Shown: one piece after another, positions 34,619 through 46,040 of the stretch | Position numbering within the stretch: the first letter of the stretch is position 1 | How the letters are laid out: each line of letters starts with the position of its first letter | Assembly: GCA_024760905.1 (NCBI GenBank) | Contig: CM045733.1 | Coordinates: 70,385,001-70,449,000 of the forward strand | Length of the DNA: 64,000 nucleotides | From: Plotosus lineatus | Lineage: Eukaryota; Chordata; Actinopteri; Siluriformes; Plotosidae | Direction: 5' to 3' | Notes under the pieces: model-generated | What the model was told of the DNA's origin: nothing | What the model saw: only the letters and a program-made list of their open reading frames with translations | The model's database searches: none | Translations under genes and position numbers: made by a program

Positions 34619-34849
34619 GAGTCAAAAAGCCTCTGAGCCTGTAGAAGCTGCAACATGATCATTGGGAACGCAACTGTTTTCAAGACATGGCCGCCATTCG
34701 ATAGTGTTCCAAAATTCTCACAGTGCTCTGTTCTCACATCATCGCTGACATAACACCAACTAGCAGTGCAACCAAACATGTCAAGTTGGCATTATAGGAG
34801 CAATTAAAGTAACTTCTGAGACTGTTTTTTTCTGTAAACAGTAATTTAT

Positions 34850-35550
34850 TTCCTATCCTGCAATGGACTAACAACCTGTTCAGGGTGTACACTGCCTTGG
34901 CATAGAGTTAGCTGAGCCTCCCTGTAACCCTTTGTCTTCTTCTTTTCCTTTCGGCTGTTCCCTTCAGGGGTCGCCACAGCGAATCACCTGCCTCCATCTT
35001 ACCCTATCCTCTGCATCTTCTTCTCTTACTCCAACTACCTTCATGTCCTCCTTCCCCACATCCATGAATCGTCTCTTTGGTCTTCCTCGAGGCCTTCTGC
35101 CTGGTAGTTCCAACCTCAGCATCCTACTACCAATATACTCGCTATCCCTCCTCTGTACATGTCCAAACCATCTCAATCTAGCCTCTCTGACTTTGTCTCC
35201 AAAACATCTAACATGTGCTGTCCCTCTGATGTGCTCATTTCTGATCCTATCCATCCTCGTTACTCCCAGAGAGAACCTCAACATTTTCATCTCTGCTACC
35301 TCCAGCTCCGCCTCCTGTCTTTTCCCCAGGGCCACTGTCTCTAAACCATACAACATCGCTGGCCTCAACACCGTCTCGGACACTTTTCCTTTCATTCTTG
35401 CCGATACCCTCCGATCACATATCACACCGGACACTTTTCTCCAACCATTCCAACCTGCCTGCACACGCTTCTTCACCTCTTTTCCACACTCTCCATTGCT
35501 CTGGATTGTTGAGCCTAATTAGGATTAAACGGCTTAGCTGATGAATGAAT
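34850..35550 (+). mobile_element. SINE tail split by a LINE fragment
   Basis: The shared tail begins at about 34858 (ctgcaatggactaacaacct, cagggtgtacactgccttgg, gagcctccctgtaaccct) and resumes at about 35515 with taattaggattaaacggctt and gatgaatgaatgaa. The LINE piece in between interrupts it. Confidence 0.65.
34933..35514 (-). pseudogene. LINE ORF2 C-terminus and 3' end
   Basis: A minus-strand frame (35476-34964, 170 codons) reads through GLETVALGKRQEAELEVAEM, LRWFGHVQRRDSEYIGSRML, RLELPGRRPRGRPKRRFMDV and RWRQVIRCGDP without a stop. It is followed by a 3' end whose complement is cctttcggctgttcccttca plus a cttcttctt run. This is the C-terminal end of a non-LTR retrotransposon polyprotein common in fish. 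The reverse-transcriptase core and endonuclease are absent, so the copy is 5'-truncated. Clade is not assigned. The same 3' end occurs in the type E SINEs. Confidence 0.8.
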
Positions 35551-35747
35551 GAATTCACTTTGGACATCATGGCCCTTTCTCATGTCGTGGTTCTGTCTGT
35601 CTCCTTGTGCTTTGAAGATAATTACCATGAGACATTAACAGAAATGATCTGCATGGCACCACTTCTTGATGCCTCCCATCAGCTAACATTATTTTTTTCA
35701 TTCATTTATTCATTTTCCTTTGAACCAGTGAGCCAGCACCTTACAAC

Positions 35748-35872
35748 CAGACTCGCGTCCCATCCAGGGGGAGTTGTAGTCCTCGTCGTTTCACGCTGTG
35801 GAAACTGGAGATAAGCACCGGCCTGATGAGCCACCATGGCTCGGGTGTAAAAAGCCCAAAGAACTTTACCTT
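35748..35872 (+). mobile_element. SINE family F, 5'-truncated
   Basis: Matches the 3' half of F1 and F2: actcgcgtcccatccagggg, ggagataagcaccggcctga, catggctcgggtgtaaaaag. Confidence 0.7.
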
Positions 35873-35879
35873 TAACCTC

Positions 35880-36212
35880 ATTAATTTTCCAAACTATTTT
35901 ATCCAACTAGGATGGCAGGGAGGCTGAAGACTATCTCAGGTGAGTCTGGGCAAAGGTGCTGTACACCCTGAGCAGCTCACTAATCCATTTGAGGACAAAT
36001 AAGCACACAACCACAATGTGGAACTGTGCACACCTGGGGTCCATTTGAATCTGCATGTCTTTGGACTGTGTGAGGAAACTGAAGTATCTGGATTAAACCC
36101 ACGCAAGCATTGGGAGAACATTAAATTGTTTTGTTCCAGGCTGAAACTCAAACCCAGGACCTTCTTGCTGTGAGATGGACGTTATAACCATCATGCAACT
36201 GTGCCACCCCAT
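35880..36212 (-). mobile_element. tRNA-headed SINE (head 2), minus orientation
   Basis: The complement of the head (cccaggaccttcttgctgtg, catgcaactgtgccacccc) is at the right. The tail (ccaaactattttatccaact, tgagcagctcactaatccat) is at the left. Confidence 0.6.
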
Positions 36213-36676
36213 CATCATTCATCATTGCCTAAATGTGCCTGATGTCATGAGGCACAGAAATCACTATAATGTGCCAAAGAATCCAGTGTCTTCAACCCTG
36301 ACAATAAAGGGAAGCTACAGAAACCAGACCCGGGAATCCTGTAACAGAGACAAGGGAGAGTTATTGCAGTATAAATGAGACATTAAGGTGGGGGATTACC
36401 TGAATTAGACAGACAGTGTGTTGGAACGGTCTATATACCTTTATTAAAGTCACTTTTAGAACCTGTTTTTTTTTTTAACTGTTGAAGCTTCAAACTAAAA
36501 CAAAGTGGCAGACCCTCTGTCAGTGAAGAACGGAAACTGGTTCAAGTGTATCTGCGAGCCAAAGCGAAGCCCCATTACATTTAACTGCTTCAGATGAATC
36601 TGATGCAACACAATAACTTCCGAATTAAACAGAAATTAGATGAATCTTGTTGTTTTACACACATAAACATTGAAAC

Positions 36677-36942
36677 AGGGCAACCTGGTGGTACAGCGGA
36701 GAGCACTGGTACCTCACAGCGGCAGAGTCCATGGTCTGACCCTGAGATCAGGTTACTGTCTGTGTGGGGCGTTGTATCTTCACTGTGTGACTGTGTGGGT
36801 TCTATTTGGTTTCTCCAATTTCCACCTACCTTTTGAAAATATTTCAGTAGGTGGATTGGTGATTCTAAGTTAATGTTCGCTGTATGAAGTGTCTGGATGT
36901 GTGTATGCATGATGTCCTATGATGGACTATTGTCCCATCCAG
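36677..36942 (+). mobile_element. tRNA-headed SINE, distinct subfamily
   Basis: Head caacctggtggtacagcgga, acctcacagcggcagagtcc, tctgaccctgagatcaggtt; body ttcagtaggtggattggtga; end gatggactattgtcccatcc. The internal words differ from the other head-2 copies. Confidence 0.55.
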
Positions 36943-37190
36943 AGAAAAAAATCATGAAAAATAAAAAAATTCAAACAAATACAACATAGTTCTTGCGAAA
37001 ACAGGCATGAAATTTGTCTAGTTACCTTTTTCAAATATGTCATGTTTTACCTTTGGTTTATATGTTTGTTTGTTTGTGTGCTTGTTATTATGTAGATTTT
37101 CATGAAATTTCTACAAGAGGTGAGGCATTGGACAAGGAAGACTCTGTTTTTTAATTGTTTTTTAATGTAGAAAAAAAATAAAAAAAATAA

Positions 37191-37191
<1 letters not shown>

Positions 37192-37275
<84 letters not shown>

Positions 37276-37302
37276 GCGTGTGTGTGAGAGAGAAAGATAG
37301 AT

Positions 37303-37348
<46 letters not shown>
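37192..37348. repeat. Compound (AT)n(GATA)n...(GA)n microsatellite
   Basis: About 50 bp of AT, then GATA repeats to about 37276, then a GA-rich run to 37348. Confidence 0.95.
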
Positions 37349-37351
<3 letters not shown>

Positions 37352-38239
37352 TGTGATTAGTAAGAATTTGTTGGAAGTGGGGTATTAATGCAGACAGAGC
37401 AGAGGGTATGAGATACTTTTTTATTTTTTGGGTTGCTGGATGTTTGCGCTGTCTTAGTGCTCATGTTAAACATGATCAAATATGAAACAGTTCCAAGTCT
37501 TGAGTAATCCACCCGTCCACTCATCCAAATTGAATACAGCATTACAATATCTACCTAAAATTATAATTCTCAATGTGAGAGGATTCTAAACCGGCAGAGG
37601 TCATTAGTGACAGGCGAACAGAAATTGGTTGAATATTGGTGGTTGCTCGTCTAGAAACATTCAGAAGTTTTATGAAGAGTAGTCCACATATGAGGAAACA
37701 TCGAGATATTGTAGAAAGAGTCTTGAGTTGGACATGGAATTAAAAAGAAAAAAAAAAATACAACCAGCAGCTCCAATAATCTGAACGAAACACAGTGAGA
37801 TTGTGCAGATATCTGAAAATCGTTCACTGAAAGCCTGGTGCTTCTATTGATGTTCATGGAAACCCCTTAAATGCCGTGTTCCATTGAAACAACTTTCATT
37901 TACACCTGATGTATCATATGTCCAGATGGCCACATCACCACCTGTGATCCAAATCCAGGTGTGAGTATTAAGTGACCTGCTCGGGGTCTGCTGAATGCAG
38001 TTCATCAACCAGCAGTTGTAGAAGACTCAAGAAGATAAGGGAGCAGCTCTGTTTCTCCATATGGCACCCGTTTGTCGTTGTGCAACAGGTGTGTAGGTGT
38101 AGCCCAGTTTAATTTCAGTAAGTGCTTCATGTACATTAAAGGCTGCTCTGATGGTGCACCTATATAAAAACGATGCATGAAAAAAAATTAAAAGCTTTCA
38201 TTTCTGATCTATATGCCAAAGATAATGTAGCCCAACACT
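37349..38239. other. Upstream of grxcr1, no recognised feature
   Basis: No repeat or gene was recognised. Confidence 0.35.
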
Positions 38240-38240
38240 G

Positions 38241-38250
38241 TATAAAAAGG
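38241..38250 (+). promoter_or_regulatory. Candidate TATA box upstream of grxcr1
   Basis: tataaaaagg lies about 500 bases before the proposed grxcr1 start codon. It is a good TATA match, but in AT-rich DNA such matches are frequent and no other core element is evident. Confidence 0.25.
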
Positions 38251-38743
38251 GTTCATGAAATGAAAATCAATGCCTCTCTCAAAACATCGACATGTATCGC
38301 CTAACCTGAATGAATTATAAATAAAGCTTTGAGTCTCTTAAATTGTCCATCAGAACTCATCCAAGCTTGCATACAACCTATGGCTTAAAATGTAGATCGT
38401 ATTTTGTGAAACTGCCTTCAGTCTGCCCATACAACTGTTTCCACAATACTGAATGAAAAAAAATGGTAAGTGTGATGAAAATTTAAAGAGCACGATCGAT
38501 TTCGTCACAGCTTGCTTTCTCAGTAACCATGGAACACATGCATGCATTATTAACTTGCTCAGTAATACTGGCAATGAGGCTGCTAAAGTCCGTCTCAGAG
38601 CTCAGCTTTTTCCAGGGAATTTGGTACCAACAAACACTGTCGGGAAATATGGAGAAATCAAGGATAACCCTGAAATAGGTGCTCGAGAAAGCCATGGATT
38701 AAAGCAGCACTCTGTGGAAGATGTAAGCTGTTCTGGAGACGCA

Positions 38744-39151
38744 ATGGAGGGGAATTTGTTAACAGTGGAGGGTGAAAAACCCCAGAAGCGGGTGAGGTTC
38801 AGGGTGGCTTCAGGGAGCAGTGGCCGTGTTCTGAAGGAGATGTATAAAGATGATGGTCCGTCTGACTCTCTGGAATCAGACTGCACCAGTAGCTCTGAAG
38901 TGGAACGAGCCAGCACGCCATCCACCAGCGGAGAGTCCAACGGTCATTTTGCAGTGTTTCTGGGCTCTGAGTTGGATGATAGTGAAAGTGAACCAGATGA
39001 CTTGCTTCTGTATGCCGGAGCCAAAGACAAGGGCCGAGTGTTCAGCACAAAACGGGTCAACATTCTGAGCAAGAATGGGACAGTCCGGGGGGTTAAGCAC
39101 AAAGTCAGCGCTGGGCAAATAGTATTCGACAACCTCACAAAAGTCATCGAG
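38744..39151 (+). CDS. grxcr1: grxcr1 coding exon 1
   Basis: 136 codons from [20 protein letters not shown] to FDNLTKVIE, followed by the donor GAG|gtaagt. The start context is gacgcaATGG. An earlier in-frame ATG at 38453 would add residues with no resemblance to the family. Confidence 0.9.
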
Positions 39152-40343
39152 GTAAGTCGTTTTCTGTCATGTCATGTCCTTGTAATGTCTTTGGCCCTCT
39201 AGAAAAAAAAGAACCTTTCTTCCACATCTACCGTGGAGCCACTTTTTTTTTTCTTCATTTTAAAGAATCATCTGTCCCAGGTGTCCTTAGCTTGGGGGGG
39301 GGTCAGGGTCTCTTTCCTGATCAGCGCTTGGTTACGCGTCCTCTCCAACTCTCTTATGGTCTGGCAGGACAAACAAGCTGTCTCAGAGCACAAGGTCGCT
39401 ATACAATGAAAAATTAATGAGGGATTTCTTTAAGTGTTTCAGTGAAGTTAATCAGCTTAATGAATTTCCCCGACTTCCACTTTCTGCTCACTGAGCTCTT
39501 AACAGCTGTCAAGTTCAATGCACGTTTACTATTTTCTAAAGCTGCATTTATGAAGTTGAAGCAAACGTGTCCTGCAGTCTTGAATTTGATTTGTTTAAAC
39601 TATACAAAAAAAACCACGTTAATATAATGCTCTGCTGTGAGGAATTACAACAGTAGGTTGATCACTGGAGATTGGAATCTTCTCGTTTACTCATTGGGGC
39701 ATGGAAGGAGAACTGGTGAACCGGCAAAACAAGCCGTGGGGAGCGAACGCTAGCTGGTCTGCCCATCTCACAAAAGATTGGAGAAATTGCTGAAAGTCTT
39801 CAGGTTAGCTGTGATCAGAAGGTGTTAGAACACATTTCATTGCACTACAGCTTGCTGTCTAGCGACAGACTGGTCAGAGTGCTCATGCCGACTGACCTCT
39901 GTGCACGAACACAAACATTCACAACGGGCATGTGAGCTTCAGAACTAGACCAGGAATCAATGGAAGAAAGTGGCCTGGCCCAGTGAATCATGTTTTTAAT
40001 ACAATGCGGATGGCATGTGTCCATCACTTCCTCTGAGACGAGATGGCACAAGGATGCAACTAAAGGAAGAAGACAAGGTGGCAGAGGCGGCTGGGAAACC
40101 TTGGGTCCTGGATGTTACTTTAACACAAACCACATACAAAAATACTCTTGCAGACCTAAATACACATCTTCATGACAACAGTCCAGTCCAGTACTTCCTG
40201 ATTAAGACATTCCTGATTAAGGAGACACTGCATGTTGACATTTATGGAAAAATTCAAAGGTTACTAACTCTTTATAAAATTCCCACAGCATTTCTGCACT
40301 AAAATTCCTAATCAACCGAATATACAGTTTATAATATTAATTG

Positions 40344-40410
<67 letters not shown>

Positions 40411-43400
40411 ATTCTCTATTCTTTCAAGATGACTCAGATCTTAACCCTAGAGACGCAGCATGCAATAGTCCTCATCAGTCAACATCAAGTTAAGAGACCT
40501 TGCTTACTTAACATGCGTTATAGTAAATTCATATATAATGGGGCAGCATGTTGGTGTAGTGGTTAACATGTCCACCTCACAGCAAGATGGTCCTGGGTTC
40601 GAGTCCCATGCTCGGCAAGGGTGGGTCTTTGTGGAGTTTGCATGTTCTCCGTGTGCTTGCTTGGGTTTACCTTGGGAAGTCCAAATACAAGCATGAAATT
40701 GGCTGTTCTGAATTGCCCCTTAGGTTGGCCCTACAATGGAATGGAAAGTTGTTCACGGTGTACCCCAGTTTCATCTTGAGTCGGCTGAGACAGGCTTCGG
40801 CCTTTCTGTGACTTTAGGAGCACTTAAGCAGTTTGGCAAATGAATGATAGGATATAGTGTTGAACACGGGACTTGTGGTATAAAGTGAATGTCTTCAGTT
40901 CGTAGTATGTGGTGAATATTGTGGAGTAAAAATAAATGTCGCTTTTTCAACACGAAAGGCCTAAAGGGTGATTTGTGAAAAAGGATGTTTAGGTAAAAGG
41001 TAAAGCGCAGCAGTTATGATCGACTTTGACAAAATTGAGTGTGAAATACTGTTTTCTGTTGTGTTCATGGAGATTTCTACAGTGTTGATCTTAAACAGAG
41101 ATATATCTAATTCTGATGGACACCTTTTTCATGTGTAAAACGTCTCCTAGCTTTACATTATATGGACATTGATAATGACCAGGCCAGCTTTGCAGGACAG
41201 GCTCTGTGAATAGAAACGTATGCTTCATGAAACGTACTAAAGTCTCCTCTGTCGGTTTTTTTCTGCCTTGTAGCCTGAGCTGACTCTGGAGTTTGGCCGG
41301 ATTGTGATCTACACCACCAGTTTCCGTGTGGTCAGGACGACGTTTGAACGCTGCGAACTTGTGCGCAAGATTTTCCAAAACCACAGGGTGAAGTTCATGG
41401 AGAAAAACATTGCATTGGACAGTGAGTACGGTAAGGAGCTGGAGGGACGCTGCAGACGAGTGGGAGAGCCGCCTTCCCTACCTGTGGTCTTCATCGATGG
41501 ACATTACCTGGGGGTCAGTGCTCTCTCTACAAACTGTGAGGCTTCTGATTTTACTCTGGTTCTCTGATTAGGATAAAAAGCTACCTGATCAGGTTAGTTA
41601 GGTTTATTGAATCAGACTTTCTTCTTAAATGATTTTAATTGAATAAGCCTAAAGTGAACGTGAAGAAACGTCGATTACACAAAACAACAAATGCTTTTCA
41701 AAAGCTTTGCTTCCTGAAAAGAAACAAAAGTCATGACAAACAATCTTGACGCTGAAAAGAAAAATGATTTTAGTCAGGGTGATAGCATGACAGTTCCAGA
41801 GAGAAAGTCTGGTGTGCTACAAGGTTGGACTCCAAAACCTTCTTTTCTGGGAGATGACAGCGCCAATCCTTGTGCCACTGGACTGCCCAAGCGATATCCC
41901 ATCCGTTTAGCCGAACCCTACTGACTCTTAAAGAAGAAGGTGAACTACATCCTGCTCTGCTCACCACTATAGCGCAGGGCCAACAGGCACACACAACCAT
42001 TCATGCTCACATATATACCATGGGGAAATTTCTAACGGCTAACAAGGGCATAGGCTGGTCTGACCGTGGCGGGGAGTGGTGTGGGTGTGTGCACACATCT
42101 CAGCTGACCCAAACTCGAGTCCCAGGGGCTGTAGGCCGAAGCCTTAAAGGGGAAATGAAACGCCGACTAAATAAGTTGTCGGGAGCTTAAGTAGAGTTTA
42201 TTGAAGCGATTGTGGCTTAAATTTTATATCATAAATAAACCATTGCGCACACAGCGCTTTTGTTTGATGTGCTTGTCGTATAAGTTATCGACCCGAAAGC
42301 CGCCGTCGCCGAGTGCCCGCCTACACAAAGTTACCGTGACGTCACTGGGTTGGTACAAAGTACCACATGAAACATAGTGCATGCATGTCACAGCATATGA
42401 TATAAACAACATGGAATCTCACGCCAACGACACGCACGGTTTTTCAGCAGAAGACGATTCATCTATTCCTCTCAGAATCAGAATCAAATGTTCTAGTTCA
42501 ACCAAAAACATCCTCAAATATATTTCAAACTACATCTGCAAGTACATGTGATAAATACATTTACAAGTTGAGCTAAAGTTATTTATCTATTCAAAGGCAC
42601 AAACAAATATTAATACATTAATACATATTTACAGCACAAAAACATACTACTGTATTAATTGTATAAAAGTACTGAGCACGAGGCTGCAGATCCAGGCCGG
42701 ATGGATTCTGATTATTTTATCCATTCATTCTCTGTGCGTCAATGTTTGTGTTCTAACACATGTGCAGGAACCGGGGGCGGGACTAACAAACTGTGCTTTA
42801 TTCTCACACTCGCACTTTGTTTGATTGACAGTGTTCAGCTATTATTGTTTACTGATAATATCTGAGGTAGGCAAAAGTAGGTACATACTTGTCGTTGATT
42901 GTTGATTGGTCAGCTCGGGCGTGCACATGCGCAGTGCCCGTTACACGTCAACTTCCGGGTTACTTCCTGACTCTAGTCACGTGGCACTGATCTCCGACTT
43001 TCTCTTCATTAACAGTCATTAAGTTTATTTACAAGATTGTGAATACACGTCATTTCTTGTCCAGCGGAACTCAACTCCTGCTGTGGGGGGGAGACTGTGG
43101 ACCACCCCCACCCCCCCCCAACCTACGCCCTTGGCTAAGCACAGGGTAACATGCAAACAGCACATAGACCCCCCTCTGAGCTCGGACCTTGTACACAGGA
43201 CTTTTTAGTTTTTGAGGCAGACACTGCGAACGAGTTCGCCACCAAACTGTACACAAGTAAACATGTGATTTAAAATTGCCAAAATAAGTTGTATCTGAGG
43301 GCAGTGGTGGCCTGGTGGTAAGGTGCTGGATCACTGATCCTAAGGTTGGGGGTTCAAGCCCCACTCTTTACCAGGTTGTCACTGTCCCGTCCCCATCCCC

Positions 43401-45507
43401 CAGTGCAGCTAACTGGGTTATCAAAGGCCAGCCATGTCTCTGACGGTCTCTGACGGTCTATGGTGAGAGGCTGTAAAAGAACCATTGCTGACTTTCGACA
43501 AGAGTAGCTGCATAGCCGTCAGCGTGTTTCCGCCCTGCGATGACCTGGTGAGCTGTCCAGGGTGTACTCTGCCCTCGCCCGGAGTCGACTGGGATCGGCG
43601 CCAGCCTCCCCGCGGCCCTAATTAGGATTAAGCAGCTACAGAAAATGAACTGAAGTTGTATGTGCACAATGCCAGTGCCCAGTGTAATGGAAGATTTCCT
43701 GAATGAAGAAACCGAGGCTTCTGTGACTCTTGTTAAACTCCTTCACACATCATATACGTCTTACAGTTCAGTCCTGCACTCACTACGACTCATTTATTTC
43801 CAGGTTTGAAAGGATAAAGAGGAACCCATTCTTAATAAACACACATTTAGATTTCCATTAGTATCTGAAACCAAGTGTTTCATAAACTCCAGATAGAGGT
43901 AGGTCGTATTATTTAATATTTAATTACTACCTATATTAGGCTCCAGTCTCCCCATGACCCGGATACGATAAGCGCTTGGGCAGATAAGTGGTTGACAGAT
44001 GAACTGACATTCTGAATCAATGTGGTTTGACTGAAACAATAATAGAATTTAAACTGCAATAAAATATAAATCTCAGATGCTCAAAATCTTATGACGAGCA
44101 TGAATGGCAGCAGGTTATGTTTTATGTACATTATCTAAAGGTTGGGGTGGGCACGGCTATGATTGTATAAATTAAACATATATCAAGAAAAGTATAACAC
44201 TGAGGCCTTTCGTGGTCTACAGGTAAGTATGGGTTTACACTGGGGAATGATGTCTGCGTTCTGTACGATTCGAAAGAATCGTGATGAGTGTGGTGGGTTG
44301 TGGGATCAAATGGTGATGATCGTGATGAACTCGGTGCATTTGAGATGATTCTGAGCGAACTTGGCGGGCCTGTGATGATCGTGCTGATCGTGGCCAAATT
44401 TTTGACTCTCAGTTATTACCATGTATTTGTGGATGGTAGTAGAGTGTAGTAAAGCCGAACAGACTTCAGCAGAGCGTGACGGACCTCGATCTGAAGATCT
44501 GGGATCACGGGGGATATTGATGAACTTGTAAACAAGATCCTTTCAAGTTTCATGTCTTGGCTGCACGCTGCCTCCTCTTTATACCCCAATCATGCTCCAA
44601 ATGTCTTCTTCAATCGTCGAGCTCCTCACATCTTTCAAATCATCTCGATCGTGGACATCATGACCTCAGGGTGATCAAAACATAGACTTTTGTACACATA
44701 GTTAAAACTTTGTATATTTTTAACAGGGTGCAGAGAAAATATTGAGCATGAATGAATCTGGGGAACTGCAAGATCTCCTGACCAAAATCGAGGTAAAATA
44801 CACAAAGATGTACGTTTTCATAAATGTTACACTTCAAACACATTACACACAAACCCCTTTGTTTAGGACCCTCAGCATGCACTGCCAGTCAAAACAACCG
44901 GAAATACTCATGGTTCATTTTTATACATATGTATATATGTATATATTTATATTATTTGTCCCCCCAGTGCGGCTAGCTGGGTTATCAAAGGCCAGCCATG
45001 TCTCTCAGTGTCTATGGTGAGAGGTTCATGTAAAAAAAAAAAACATCGCTGACTTTCATCAAGAGTCGCTGCATAGCCCTCAGCGTGTTTCCGCCCCACG
45101 ATGGCCTGGCGATCTGTCCGGGGTGTACTCTGCCCTCGCTCGGAGATGGCTGGGATGGGCACCAGCCTTCCCATGACCCTAATTAAGATTTAGTGGTGAC
45201 AGAAAATGAATAGTTATTATTTGTATTGAGTTATAATATTTTATTACGGATAAATCAGTACACTGTAATAAAATATTGATTAGCAGAAGTAAACATCTTG
45301 TAAATAATGGATAATATTCATATTTGTGCGACATTCACTGGCATATTGTATTCAATTAACCTTTAGCCTACCAAATCTAACCTCAATCCGAAAACCAAGC
45401 CATGAGCCTTTAACAGAACTTTGAAGAGCTGAGGAGAAGCCGAAATGTCCTCAGTGCCCCAAAACATCCTCAGTCTTGGTTAACTCCAATCCTCATGATG
45501 TAAAATG

Positions 45508-45559
<52 letters not shown>

Positions 45560-46001
45560 GAGGTTTATCTTACTATCCTAGGTTTTTCATTTATTTATTT
45601 AATTCTTAATTAATTAATTGGAGCAGTGGTGGCCCAGTGCTAAAGTGCTGAATTACAGATTCCAAGGTCTGGAGATTCAAGCTCCACTATCAACAATTGT
45701 CACTACCGTCCCCCTACAGGGCACCTAACTGGGTTATCAAAGGCCGGCCATAGACCATAGACAGTGAGAGACATGTAGAAGGACCATTATTGACTTTCAT
45801 CAAGAGGAGGTTGCATGACTGTCATCGTGTTTCTGTCCTGCAATGGGCCTGGCGAGCTGTCCAGGGTGTACTCTGCCCTTGCCCAGAGATGACTGAGATG
45901 GGCGCAGTCTCCCCAGGACCCTAGTTTGGATTCACCGGTTCACAAATTGAATGAATGAATAAGATATTCCTATTTTTTCGGGGGTATCTGTTTCCCACCA
46001 T

Positions 46002-46040
<39 letters not shown>

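Noticed and set aside
35159..35522. Plus-strand open frames of up to 196 codons at 34932-35522.
   Set aside because: They are antisense to the LINE ORF2 C-terminus, whose minus-strand translation is clearly retrotransposon-like.
38453..38743. Open extension of grxcr1 exon 1 upstream of the chosen ATG (97 codons).
   Set aside because: The extra residues have no resemblance to the family. The conserved region begins just after the ATG at 38744, which gives a protein of the usual length.
40541..40625. Possible tRNA gene, from A- and B-box motifs here and in many similar places.
   Set aside because: The motifs belong to SINE heads with continuing SINE bodies. Acceptor-stem pairing is not evident.
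44131..44397. An 88-codon minus-strand open frame as a candidate gene.
   Set aside because: Ser/Thr/His-rich low-complexity translation without a domain; kept only as an unclassified segment.
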